Positions 33,913 through 41,942 of a stretch of 64,000 bases of DNA are shown one piece after another; within the stretch, counting starts at the first letter, position 1; each line of letters opens with the position of its first letter. A program made the position numbers and the translations under genes. Origin of the DNA: an uncultured Kiritimatiellota bacterium (GTDB taxonomy: Bacteria > Verrucomicrobiota > Kiritimatiellia > RFP12 > DVOR01). Location: positions 51,964-115,963 of the forward strand of contig CALXSE010000006.1 in assembly GCA_944391085.1 (NCBI GenBank), written 5' to 3'. The notes below the pieces were generated by a model. It saw only the letters and a list, made by a program, of their open reading frames with translations, made no database searches and was not told the DNA's origin.

Positions 33913-34499
33913 TGGCGCGGGCCTGGGCCATCCTGGCGCTCGGCCTCTGCGCGGGCTGCGCCTCCACCGAGCTGGTGGACACGCGGAACGACGCGGAGAC
34001 GACTGTCTCCTACGACTGGCGCGACCTTGGGGCCGCGGCGGACGAGATGGCCCGGAGCCTCATCGCCAGCCCGCGCCTGGGCGGTTCGGCGGCGCGCCCC
34101 GCCGTCGTCGCCATCGGGCGCGTGACGAACGACACCTGCCAGCATCTGGACCCCGCCCTCCTCACCGGGCGCCTGGCCGACGCGCTCTCGGCAAGCGACC
34201 GCTTCGTGGTCTCCGCCGCCTTCGGGGCGACGGCGGACGCGGCGGTGGCCGGGGCGCGGGCCGTGCGCGGCAACGCGGCGTTCGACGCCGCGAGCGTGCA
34301 GGCGCTGGGGACGCTCCGCGCCCCCGACCTCTCGCTCTCCGGCAAGCTCACCCAACGCAACGTCCGCCGGGACAACGGCGGGCTGCGCGTCGAATACTTC
34401 CTCACCCTCAAGGCCACGCGGCTCTCCGACGGCGTGGTCGTCTGGCAAGACTCGTGCCAGACGGTCAAGGCCGTCGCCAACGGGATGCCCGCGTGGTGA
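33912..34499 (+). CDS. LpoB-like penicillin-binding protein activator, copy 1
   Basis: A 195-residue lipoprotein with signal peptide and lipobox (LGLCAGC). The mature part has the LpoB core: VVAIGRVTNDTCQHLDPALLTGRLADAL and ASDRFVVSAA, then PDLSLSGKLTQRN and YFLTLKATRLSDGVVVW. LpoB spans the periplasm to stimulate PBP1b-type synthases in E. coli. The linker after the lipobox is short. It is the first of two adjacent paralogues and starts inside the ycfL-like stop. Its target PBP is not in this operon. Confidence 0.84.
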   Translation: MARAWAILALGLCAGCASTELVDTRNDAETTVSYDWRDLGAAADEMARSLIASPRLGGSAARPAVVAIGRVTNDTCQHLDPALLTGRLADALSASDRFVVSAAFGATADAAVAGARAVRGNAAFDAASVQALGTLRAPDLSLSGKLTQRNVRRDNGGLRVEYFLTLKATRLSDGVVVWQDSCQTVKAVANGMPAW

Positions 34500-34513
34500 A
34501 GAAAGGCAACGCC

Positions 34514-35128
34514 ATGAAACAGACCCTCCCCACCCTCGCGCTCGGCGCGCTCCTCCTCTGCGCCGGCTGCATGGACCGCACCGTGCTGGTGGACACCGAG
34601 AACGACACCGAGATCGTCGCGGGGCTCGACTACAAGGACTTCGAGACCGCCGCCGCGGAGGCCACGCAGGCCATCCTCGGCTCGGCCAAGCTCCGCGCGG
34701 CCACGCCCGCGGGCAAGCTCTACGTGGTGTCCATCGGGAAGGTGGTCGACGCCACGCCGCTGGGCATCGACACCGACCTGGTCACCGCCCGCATCACCGA
34801 GGCCCTGCTCAACGACGAGCGCTTCGTCACCTCCGCCGTCTTCGCCGACAGCGCCGGCAACCGGGACGAGACGATCTCCGACGCGCGCACCGTGCGCGGC
34901 AACGCGGAGTTCGACCAGAGCACCGTCCAGCAACAAGGCACGCTCAAGGCGCCGGATTTCTCGCTCACCGGCAAGATCATCGCCCGCGACGTCAAGCGCG
35001 ACAACGGCGGCCACCAGTATGAATACTACTTCCAGCTGCGCATGAACGACCTGAAGACCGGCACCGTCCTCATGTCCCGCGAGACGCGCATCGTCAAGCG
35101 CACCGGCGAGAAGAGCCACACGTGGTAA
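34514..35128 (+). CDS. LpoB-like penicillin-binding protein activator, copy 2
   Basis: A 204-residue lipoprotein (signal peptide and LLLCAGC lipobox), parallel to the gene before it. Both share V(D)TxNDxE after the lipobox, IGxV at the start of the core, an ARAVRGNAxFD-type loop (here ARTVRGNAEFD), DxSLxGK and a xVKRDNGG-type strand, which shows a tandem duplication. The copies have diverged strongly in the middle. GAAAGG precedes the ATG. The C-terminal TRIVKRTGEKSHTW differs from the end of copy 1. The two may activate different PBPs or act together. Confidence 0.82.
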   Translation: MKQTLPTLALGALLLCAGCMDRTVLVDTENDTEIVAGLDYKDFETAAAEATQAILGSAKLRAATPAGKLYVVSIGKVVDATPLGIDTDLVTARITEALLNDERFVTSAVFADSAGNRDETISDARTVRGNAEFDQSTVQQQGTLKAPDFSLTGKIIARDVKRDNGGHQYEYYFQLRMNDLKTGTVLMSRETRIVKRTGEKSHTW

Positions 35129-35186
35129 GCGGCGGGCACGCGCCTCTCCCCGATTCCCGACCCACCCGTTTCAGGAGCCTCACCCC

Positions 35187-36107
35187 ATGACCCACGACCT
35201 CGTCATCCTCGGCAGCGGCCCGGCGGGCTGCACCGCCGCGCTTTACGCCGCCCGCGCCGGGCTGCGCCCCCTTGTCCTTGAGGGCGCGCAGCCCGGCGGC
35301 CAGCTGACCCAGACCACCGAGATCGAGAACTTCCCCGGCCTGGCCGGGCCGACGAACGGCTACGACCTGGTGGTGACCATGCGCCGCCAGGCCGAGCGCT
35401 TCGGCGCCGTCTTCGAGATGGACGAGGCCGTGGGCGCGGACTTCTCCGGGCCCGTGAAACGGCTGGAGACGCTCGTGGCCGGGACGCTCGAGGCCCGCGC
35501 CGTCATCCTGGCCACGGGGGCCTCGGCGCGCTGGCTGGGCGTGCCGGGCGAGCGGGCGCTCATCGGGCGCGGCGTCAGCGGCTGCGCCACGTGCGACGGT
35601 GCCTTCTTCCGCGGCAAGGCCGTGGCCGTGGTGGGCGGCGGCGACGTGGCGTGCGAGGATGCGCTCTTCCTGGCGCGCCTCTGCGCGAAGGTCTGGCTCA
35701 TCCACCGGCGCGACGCCCTCCGCGCCAGCAAGGTCATGGCCGACCGCGTCCTGGCCAGCCCCGCCATCGAGCCGATCTGGGACACCGTGGTGGAGGAGGT
35801 GCTCGACCCCGCGGCGGGGGCCGTCACCGCGTTGCGCCTGCGCGGCGTCAAGGACGGCGCGGCGCGGGAGTTGCCCGTGGACGGGCTCTTCGTCGCCATC
35901 GGGCACACGCCCAACACCGCCTTCCTCAAGGGTGCGCTCGAGCTGGACGCGCAGGGTTACGTGGCCGTGCGCGGCGGCGTCCTCACCTCGGCCCCGGGCG
36001 TCTTCGCGGCGGGAGACGTGATGGACCCGGCTTACAAACAGGCCGTGGTCGCCGCCGGCGCGGGCGCCAAGGCCGCCCTCGAAGCCGAGCGCTTCCTCCT
36101 CGGCTAA
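35187..36107 (+). CDS. trxB: Thioredoxin reductase
   Basis: FAD/NADPH enzyme that reduces thioredoxin. It has 306 residues: FAD site GSGPAGCTAALYAARAGL, redox-active CATC in GCATCDGAFF, NADPH site VVGGGDVACEDALFL, and the C-terminal FAD block VFAAGDVMDPAYKQAV. AGGAG precedes the ATG. It is 58 bases after the second LpoB-like gene with no promoter visible, so it may be co-transcribed with the lipoprotein operon. Confidence 0.95.
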   Translation: MTHDLVILGSGPAGCTAALYAARAGLRPLVLEGAQPGGQLTQTTEIENFPGLAGPTNGYDLVVTMRRQAERFGAVFEMDEAVGADFSGPVKRLETLVAGTLEARAVILATGASARWLGVPGERALIGRGVSGCATCDGAFFRGKAVAVVGGGDVACEDALFLARLCAKVWLIHRRDALRASKVMADRVLASPAIEPIWDTVVEEVLDPAAGAVTALRLRGVKDGAARELPVDGLFVAIGHTPNTAFLKGALELDAQGYVAVRGGVLTSAPGVFAAGDVMDPAYKQAVVAAGAGAKAALEAERFLLG

Positions 36108-36179
36108 GGCCGCGCAGGGGGGGCCGGGAGGCCGGGGAGGCTCCCCCACGCTTCCGCGCTTCCAATCTCCTTCCCGTTG

Positions 36180-36188
36180 TGCTAATCT
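36180..36188 (+). promoter_or_regulatory. Extended -10 promoter of the sulfatase-CBM9 pair
   Basis: TGC-TAATCT. The expected start lies after an in-frame ATG at 36189, which supports the sulfatase start at 36219. Confidence 0.5.
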
Positions 36189-36218
36189 ATGGACGTCACC
36201 AACCGAAAGAGCTCGAAC

Positions 36219-37898
36219 ATGACCAATCGCAGAGACTTCCTCAAGGCCGCCGGATGCGGCCTGGCCTTTTCCGCCGCGGGGCTGGCGGCGCCCGCGGCCC
36301 TCGCGCAGGGCGCCGCGGCCGCGCCCAAGAAGCGCCCGAACATCCTCTTTGTCATGACCGACGACCACGCGGCCCATGCCATCTCGGCCTACGGCTCGCG
36401 CATCAACAAGACCCCGGGCATCGACAGGTTGGCCCGGGAGGGGGCCCTGTTCCAAGACGTCTTCGTGACGAACTCCATCTGCACGCCCTCGCGCGCCTGC
36501 ATCATGACGGGCATGTACAGCTGCAAGAACGGCGTCCCCGTCTTCAACGACATCTCCCCCGACATCAAGACCGTCGGCGGCACCCTCCGCGAGGGCGGCT
36601 ATTACACCGCCCTCCTGGGCAAGTGGCACATGGGCGGCCCCGGCACCGTCCGGGATTCCGACTGGGATCGCTGGGCCATCTACCAGAACCAGGGGCAGTA
36701 CTTCGACCCCTACTTCTTCACCAAGCCCGAGAAGTGCCCCCCCACCGCCGCGGGCCGCCTCGCCAACGGCCGCATCGCCTTCCCCGGAGAGTACGCCACC
36801 GACAACCTCACCCGCGTCACCCAGGGCGTCATCGACGAGGCCCTCGCCCAGGGCAAGCCCTTCTTCGTGGCCATGCTCCACAAGGCCCCCCACCGCAACT
36901 GGTTGCCCGAGCCGAAGTACCGCAAGGCCTTCCGCAAGCTCACCCTCGACGATCTCCCGCCCCCGGACACCCTTTTCGACGACCACGAGGGCCGCGCCAC
37001 CCCCATCAAGCGCACGGCCATGACCCTCGAGCACCACATGCGCATCGAGGCCGACCTCAAGCTCACCGAGTATTTCACCGAAGGCGGGCAATTCCCCGGC
37101 GTCGACCCCGGGCAGTACAAGACCGGCGAATCCAAGAACCGCTGGCCCAAGGAGATCCGCGACGACGCCGACCTCCCAGACGCCGAGCGCGAGCGCCGCC
37201 GCCGCGAGCGCATCAAGCTCTCCTACCTGCGCTATATGCAGGACTACCTCGCCTGCGTCCAGTCCGTCGACGACTCCGTCGGCCAGATGCTCGATTACCT
37301 CAAGGAAAAGGGCGTCGACCAGGACACCATCGTCATCTACACCGCCGACCAGGGCTTCTTCCTCGGCGACCACGGCCTCTACGACAAGCGCCTGATGATG
37401 GAAGAATCCCTCAAGATGCCCTTCCTCCTGCGCTGGCCCGCCGCCGTCAAACCCGGGCAGGTCAACACCGACATCATCACCAACGTCGATTTTGCCGCCT
37501 TCTTCTGCGACGCCGCCGGCGTCCCCCGCCCCGCCAACTACCAGGGCCGTTCCTTCCTCCCCAACATCACCGCCGGCACCCCCAAGGACTGGCGACAAGC
37601 CTTCTACTACCGCTACTACATCGAAGGCGGCGAGCACAACACCCCCGCCCATTACGGCATCCGCACCCACCGCTACAAGCTCATCCACTATTACAAGCAG
37701 GACGAGTGGGAGCTCTTCGACCTCAAGAAAGACCCCGAGGAGCTCACCAACCGCTACGCCGACCCCGCCTACGCCAACGTCGTCGCCGCCCTCAAAGTCG
37801 AGCTCTACCGCCTCAAGGCCGAGGTCGGCGACGCCGACCAGTTCTACCACTCCGGCGAATACGCCCCCGCCCAGCCCATCAAGGCCGACATCTTCTGA
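36219..37898 (+). CDS. Type I sulfatase (formylglycine, Cys-type), Tat-exported
   Basis: Hydrolyses sulfate esters, probably on host or dietary glycans. It has 559 residues. A twin-arginine signal (TNRRDFLKAAG) precedes a hydrophobic stretch. Metal ligands lie in NILFVMTDDH; the catalytic site is CTPSRACIMTG with C88 to be converted to formylglycine; further marks are GKWHMGG, TADQGFFLGDHGLYDKRLMMEE and HRYKLIHYY. Tat export of a folded, already modified enzyme fits cytoplasmic maturation by the anSME-like enzyme at 20,388. The Cys-type site can be processed by anSME. The sulfated sugar is unknown. It is followed after 20 bases by a CBM9-like gene. Confidence 0.93.
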   Translation: MTNRRDFLKAAGCGLAFSAAGLAAPAALAQGAAAAPKKRPNILFVMTDDHAAHAISAYGSRINKTPGIDRLAREGALFQDVFVTNSICTPSRACIMTGMYSCKNGVPVFNDISPDIKTVGGTLREGGYYTALLGKWHMGGPGTVRDSDWDRWAIYQNQGQYFDPYFFTKPEKCPPTAAGRLANGRIAFPGEYATDNLTRVTQGVIDEALAQGKPFFVAMLHKAPHRNWLPEPKYRKAFRKLTLDDLPPPDTLFDDHEGRATPIKRTAMTLEHHMRIEADLKLTEYFTEGGQFPGVDPGQYKTGESKNRWPKEIRDDADLPDAERERRRRERIKLSYLRYMQDYLACVQSVDDSVGQMLDYLKEKGVDQDTIVIYTADQGFFLGDHGLYDKRLMMEESLKMPFLLRWPAAVKPGQVNTDIITNVDFAAFFCDAAGVPRPANYQGRSFLPNITAGTPKDWRQAFYYRYYIEGGEHNTPAHYGIRTHRYKLIHYYKQDEWELFDLKKDPEELTNRYADPAYANVVAALKVELYRLKAEVGDADQFYHSGEYAPAQPIKADIF

Positions 37899-37918
37899 TC
37901 TGAGAAAGGAGAAGCCCC

Positions 37919-38593
37919 ATGCTCACCGAATACACCATCAACAAAGTCGACCGTCTCCCCGACTTCGACCCCGACGACCCCATCTGGCAGAAAGCCCAGC
38001 CCGGCGAATACGCCTACTGGCACGAGAAGTCCTCCGAGCATCACCCCAAGACCACCCTCCGCGCCCTCCACGACGGCAACGACATCATGCTCTGCTGGCA
38101 GGTCGACGACCGCTACGTCCGCATCGCCCACACCGCCATCAACTCCATGGTCTGCGAGGACGCCTGTGTCGAGGCCTTCCTCCAACCCCTCAAGATCGAG
38201 AAGGGCTACATCAACATCGAGGTCAACGCCGGCGGCTGCATCCACTCCTCCCACATCCGCAACTGGACCCGCGCCCCCGGCGGCTTCGCCGACTTCGAGT
38301 ACATCTCCAAGGACACCATCCGCAAGCTCACCGCCAAAGGCAACCTCCCCCAGGTCATCGACCCCGAAGACCCCGCCCCCTGCGCCTGGTGGATGATCCT
38401 GCGCATCCCCCGCTCCTACCTCGAAAGCGTCTTCGGCCCCCTCGGCGACCTCTCCGGGCAGACCTGGCAGGGCAACTTCTGCAAGTGCGCCGACTGCTCC
38501 AGCCGCCCCCACTGGGGCACCCTCCTGCCCCAGAGCCCCGAGCTCAACTTCCACGTCCCCAAATACTTCTCCCCCATCCACTTCGGCGCCTGA
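37919..38593 (+). CDS. CBM9-like carbohydrate-binding protein
   Basis: A 224-residue protein of the carbohydrate-binding family 9-like group. The core DPIWQKAQPGEY, DIMLCWQVDDRYVRIA, the segment EDACVEAFLQPL and the ending RPHWGTLLPQSPELNFHVPKYFSPI (split here) are typical. No signal peptide is seen, so it is cytoplasmic or exported another way. AAAGGAG precedes the ATG, and it is in one transcript with the sulfatase, which suggests binding or sensing of the same glycan. Followed by a strong terminator. Confidence 0.82.
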   Translation: MLTEYTINKVDRLPDFDPDDPIWQKAQPGEYAYWHEKSSEHHPKTTLRALHDGNDIMLCWQVDDRYVRIAHTAINSMVCEDACVEAFLQPLKIEKGYINIEVNAGGCIHSSHIRNWTRAPGGFADFEYISKDTIRKLTAKGNLPQVIDPEDPAPCAWWMILRIPRSYLESVFGPLGDLSGQTWQGNFCKCADCSSRPHWGTLLPQSPELNFHVPKYFSPIHFGA

Positions 38594-38611
38594 CCCCGCC
38601 GACGGGAACGC

Positions 38612-38644
38612 GGGCCCCGGCCGAACGGCCGGGGCCCCTTTTTT
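38612..38644 (+). terminator. Rho-independent terminator after the CBM9-like gene
   Basis: Stem GGGCCCCGGCC/GGCCGGGGCCC (11 bp), loop GAAC, then C and six T. It ends against the stop codon of the convergent SNF2 gene. Confidence 0.85.
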
Positions 38645-41130
38645 CACGCGCGGCGGAGAAGGCGCAGGAGGGTGTCCGTGGGGAGCTTGGAGAGGAGGGC
38701 CGCGGGCGTGGGCGCGACGATCTGGTCGGCCAGGAGGCGCTTGTGGCGCAGGAGACGGTCGATGCGTTCCTCGAGCGTGCCCTTGCAGATCAGATGATGC
38801 GCCACGACGGTCTTCGTCTGCCCGATGCGGTGGGCGCGGTCGGTGGCCTGGTTCTCGACGGCGGGATTCCACCAGCGGTCGTAGTGGATGACATGGCTGG
38901 CCTTGGTGAGCGTCAGGCCGAAGGCGCCGGCGCGAAGCGAAAGGATGAGCACGCCGGGGCGCGGGTCGCCCGAGAAGGCCTCGACCTCCGCCCGCCGCCC
39001 TTCCGGCGAAAGCCCGCCGTGCAGGAAGGGAACGCGCCGCCCAAGCCGCTCGGACAACGTCTCCCGCAAGGCCGAGCCGACGACGACATACTGCGTGAAG
39101 AGCAGGGCGGAATCCCCGGCGGCGAGGATGTCGTCAAGAAGCGGCAGCAGGGTGAGGAGCTTGCCCGAAGGCTCCCCCCCAAGCCCCTCCCCCACGCCGT
39201 CGCAGATCAGCTTGAGGCGCGTGAGCAGGGCCAGGACGGCGCCCCGGCGGCCCTCCGGGGCGCGCGCGTGCTCGCCCAACGCCAGGTCATAGGCCGCAGC
39301 CTGCGCGTCGGTGAGGGGGGCATAATGCTCCTGCGTGATGCGCGGCGGAAGGTCGGGCAGGATGGAAGGGTCGGTCTTGAGGCGGCGCAGGAGGAAGTGG
39401 CCGACGGCACGGCGCAGGCGCGCGGGGTCGGCATAGCGCTCGGCGAAGGCGCGCCGCGGCCCGAAAAGGTCCGGGTTGAGGAAATCGAGGATGGACCACA
39501 GGTCGTCAAGGCTGTTCTCGATGGGGGTGCCGGTGAGCGCCAGCCGGGTCTCCGCGCCAAGGGAACGCGCGGCCTGCGATTGACGGGTGGAAGGGTTTTT
39601 GATGAGCTGGGCCTCGTCAAGCACCAGACTCCGCCACCGCACGCGCCGCAGATCCGCGTAATCCCGCCACAGGTAACCATACGCCGTGAGCACGACGTCG
39701 CACGCCGCGGCACGCTTGGCGAAGGCCTCGCGCCGCGCCCGCCCAGGCCCCGCCTGGCGCAGCACGCGCAACCCCGGCGCCCAGCGCGCCAGCTCGCGCT
39801 CCCACACCGGCAACACCGTCAGCGGCGCGACGACCAGCGCGGGCCCCGGGCGCGTCATCAGAAAAGCGATGGCCTGCAACGTCTTGCCCAACCCCATGTC
39901 GTCGGCCAGGCACACGCCCAGCCCATGCGCCGCGGCCTGCATCAGCCAGCAGACGCCCTGCGCCTGGTAGGGCCGGAGCACCCCGCGCAAGGGCAGCTCG
40001 CCCTCCGGCGGCGCGGTCATCTCGCGCAGGAAATCCTGCACCGCCTGCGCGCCCGGCGCCACCCGCACCGCCCCGGCCAGCAGCAACGGCAGGGCGCGGC
40101 GGCGCGGCACCTCCGCCGGGCCCAAGGCCTCAAGGGCGCGCCGCAAGGCCTCCAAGTCCACGTACCGCCACTCGCCCCGCACGAAGGCCAAGGGCTCCCC
40201 CGCGTCGAGCAAGGCGCGCGCCTCGCCCTCCGGGAGCTCCACGCCGCCGATGGACACGGCCCGCTCCAGGCGCACCGCCTCGCCCGCCATCGCGACGGCG
40301 GTCTCGCGCACCTCCGGCACCGAAGGCTCCAGCGCGGGCGGCAGGTCGACGGCGAAGGCCGCGGCACGGAGCGCGGGGACCCCCTCGCGCAAAAAGCGGG
40401 CGAAGGTCGCCCCGTCCCACGGCTGCGGCAGGGCCAGCAACGGCGCGGCGGCCACCGCCTGCCCCAACAGCCGGAGGGCGGCCGCGGGCGGCTCCGCGGC
40501 CTCGCCGCGCCGCCACGCCTCAAGGCCGGGCAGGTCGAGCCGCCACCCGCCTTCCCCATGGACGGGCCTGATGGGAAGCGCGGCGCGGCCGCCCTCATAG
40601 AGCGGCGCGGCCCACGTGCGCAGCGCCTCGGCCAGCCCCGGATCCGCCGGGGAAACCGTCGCGTCCGGGGCGCGGAGGGCCGCCAGCCAGGCGTCGTCGG
40701 CGGTGAGGAAGCGCCCGCGGGCGGCCTGGGCGCGGGTGAGGGTGGTGCTGGCGCAGACACGCATCCAGACGTCGGTGAGCGCCTGGACAAGCGCGGGGTC
40801 ATGCCCCGCGGGCAGGAGCGTGGCGCGCCACCGGGCCTCCCCCCCGGCATAGGTCGGCACGACGCGCCCGGCGGCGACGAGGCGCGCGACGCACCGCCAC
40901 GCGCCGACGGCGGCGCGGACGTCCGGCCCCGGGGAGACGAGCGGCGCGGAGAGCCCATGGCTCAGCCCCTGAAGCAGGTGGAGGACGCCGCGCCCCTCAA
41001 GCACCGGCGCGCGCCATCCCTGGAAGAAGGGCGCAAGCGCGGCGGCCAGCTCGGGCGTGGGCACCGGCCGCCCCTGGGCCTCGCCCCAAAGGGTGAGGGC
41101 GTGGCCTTGGCGGCGGAGGCGCAGAATCAT
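38644..41130 (-). CDS. SNF2-family helicase (no SWIM domain)
   Basis: An 828-residue SNF2/HepA-type ATPase. The first about 400 residues are an unrecognised alpha/beta region; then LRPYQAQGVCWL (Q motif), LADDMGLGKTLQAI (Walker A), VLDEAQLIKN (motif II), LTGTPIENS (motif III), and ATDRAHRIGQTK (motif VI). The ATG overlaps the panB stop (ATGA), so it is the last gene of the cysS-tmk-fhs-panB operon. This group is related in the helicase part to the SWIM-SNF2 protein at 46,023. A role in chromatin-like DNA remodelling or transcription recycling is possible; it is not known. Confidence 0.88.
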   Translation of the reverse strand: MILRLRRQGHALTLWGEAQGRPVPTPELAAALAPFFQGWRAPVLEGRGVLHLLQGLSHGLSAPLVSPGPDVRAAVGAWRCVARLVAAGRVVPTYAGGEARWRATLLPAGHDPALVQALTDVWMRVCASTTLTRAQAARGRFLTADDAWLAALRAPDATVSPADPGLAEALRTWAAPLYEGGRAALPIRPVHGEGGWRLDLPGLEAWRRGEAAEPPAAALRLLGQAVAAAPLLALPQPWDGATFARFLREGVPALRAAAFAVDLPPALEPSVPEVRETAVAMAGEAVRLERAVSIGGVELPEGEARALLDAGEPLAFVRGEWRYVDLEALRRALEALGPAEVPRRRALPLLLAGAVRVAPGAQAVQDFLREMTAPPEGELPLRGVLRPYQAQGVCWLMQAAAHGLGVCLADDMGLGKTLQAIAFLMTRPGPALVVAPLTVLPVWERELARWAPGLRVLRQAGPGRARREAFAKRAAACDVVLTAYGYLWRDYADLRRVRWRSLVLDEAQLIKNPSTRQSQAARSLGAETRLALTGTPIENSLDDLWSILDFLNPDLFGPRRAFAERYADPARLRRAVGHFLLRRLKTDPSILPDLPPRITQEHYAPLTDAQAAAYDLALGEHARAPEGRRGAVLALLTRLKLICDGVGEGLGGEPSGKLLTLLPLLDDILAAGDSALLFTQYVVVGSALRETLSERLGRRVPFLHGGLSPEGRRAEVEAFSGDPRPGVLILSLRAGAFGLTLTKASHVIHYDRWWNPAVENQATDRAHRIGQTKTVVAHHLICKGTLEERIDRLLRHKRLLADQIVAPTPAALLSKLPTDTLLRLLRRA

Positions 41131-41933
41131 GCGTAGGCTTCGCCCTCGGCGGGGAAGGCGCCGGCGGCGACGGCGGCGGCATAGTCCGTGAGCGCGGCCT
41201 TGGCGGCGTCGCCGAGCGCGCCGAAGCGGCGGACGAACCTGGGCACGCGGCCCTGGGTGAGGCCGAGCAGATCCTGCCAGACGAGGATCTGCCCGTCGGT
41301 GCCGGAACCCGCGCCGATGCCGATGACGGGGATGGCAAGCTCGGCGGCGAGCCTGGCGCCGAGCTCGGCGGGGATGCCCTCGGCCACGAGGGCGAAGCAC
41401 CCGGCGGCCTCGAGGGCGCGGGCGTCGCGGAGGAGCCGCTCGGCGGCCTGCGGCTCACGCCCCTGCACCTTGAAGCCGCCCATCGCCAGGCAGCTCTGCG
41501 GGGTGAGGCCAAGGTGGCCGCAGACGGGGACGCCGGCCTCGACAAGGCGGCGGACGAGAGGGACGACGCGCTCGCCGCCCTCGATCTTCACGCCGTCCGC
41601 GCCGCCCTCCTTGACGAGGCGGAAGGCATTGCGCAGGCCTTCGGCCTCGTCGGCCTGGTAGGCCCCGAAGGGGAGGTCGGACAAGAGGAAGGCCGTGCGC
41701 AGGACGCGCCCGACGCAACGGGTGTGGTAGACCATCTCGTCCATCGTCACGGGCAGGGTGGAATCGTGCCCCTGCACGACCATGCCCACGGAGTCGCCGA
41801 CGAGGACGAGGGGGATCGCCTCCGGGCCGAGGGCCTCGACGATGGCCGCGGAGGTGGCGTCGTAGCAGGTGACGGTGGCGAAGCGGCGGGCGCCCTTGAG
41901 GGCGCGGATCTTCTGCGGGGTCCAGGTGCGCAT
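41127..41933 (-). CDS. panB: 3-methyl-2-oxobutanoate hydroxymethyltransferase
   Basis: Transfers a one-carbon unit from methylene-tetrahydrofolate to ketoisovalerate, the first committed step to pantothenate and CoA. It has 268 residues. Family blocks: ATCYDATSAAIVE, LVGDSVGMVVQGHDSTLPV with the Mg ligand Asp, HTRCVGR, VKIEGG, GHLGLTPQ, and IGIGAGSGTDGQILVWQDLLGL. It starts 9 bases after fhs and overlaps the SNF2 gene by 4. Its one-carbon donor links it to Fhs in the same operon. Confidence 0.96.
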   Translation of the reverse strand: MRTWTPQKIRALKGARRFATVTCYDATSAAIVEALGPEAIPLVLVGDSVGMVVQGHDSTLPVTMDEMVYHTRCVGRVLRTAFLLSDLPFGAYQADEAEGLRNAFRLVKEGGADGVKIEGGERVVPLVRRLVEAGVPVCGHLGLTPQSCLAMGGFKVQGREPQAAERLLRDARALEAAGCFALVAEGIPAELGARLAAELAIPVIGIGAGSGTDGQILVWQDLLGLTQGRVPRFVRRFGALGDAAKAALTDYAAAVAAGAFPAEGEAYA

Positions 41934-41942
41934 GGCGTCTCC

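Noticed and set aside
36189..36218. Upstream ATG of the sulfatase
   Set aside because: It lies at or above the expected transcription start, and the Tat signal begins properly at 36219.
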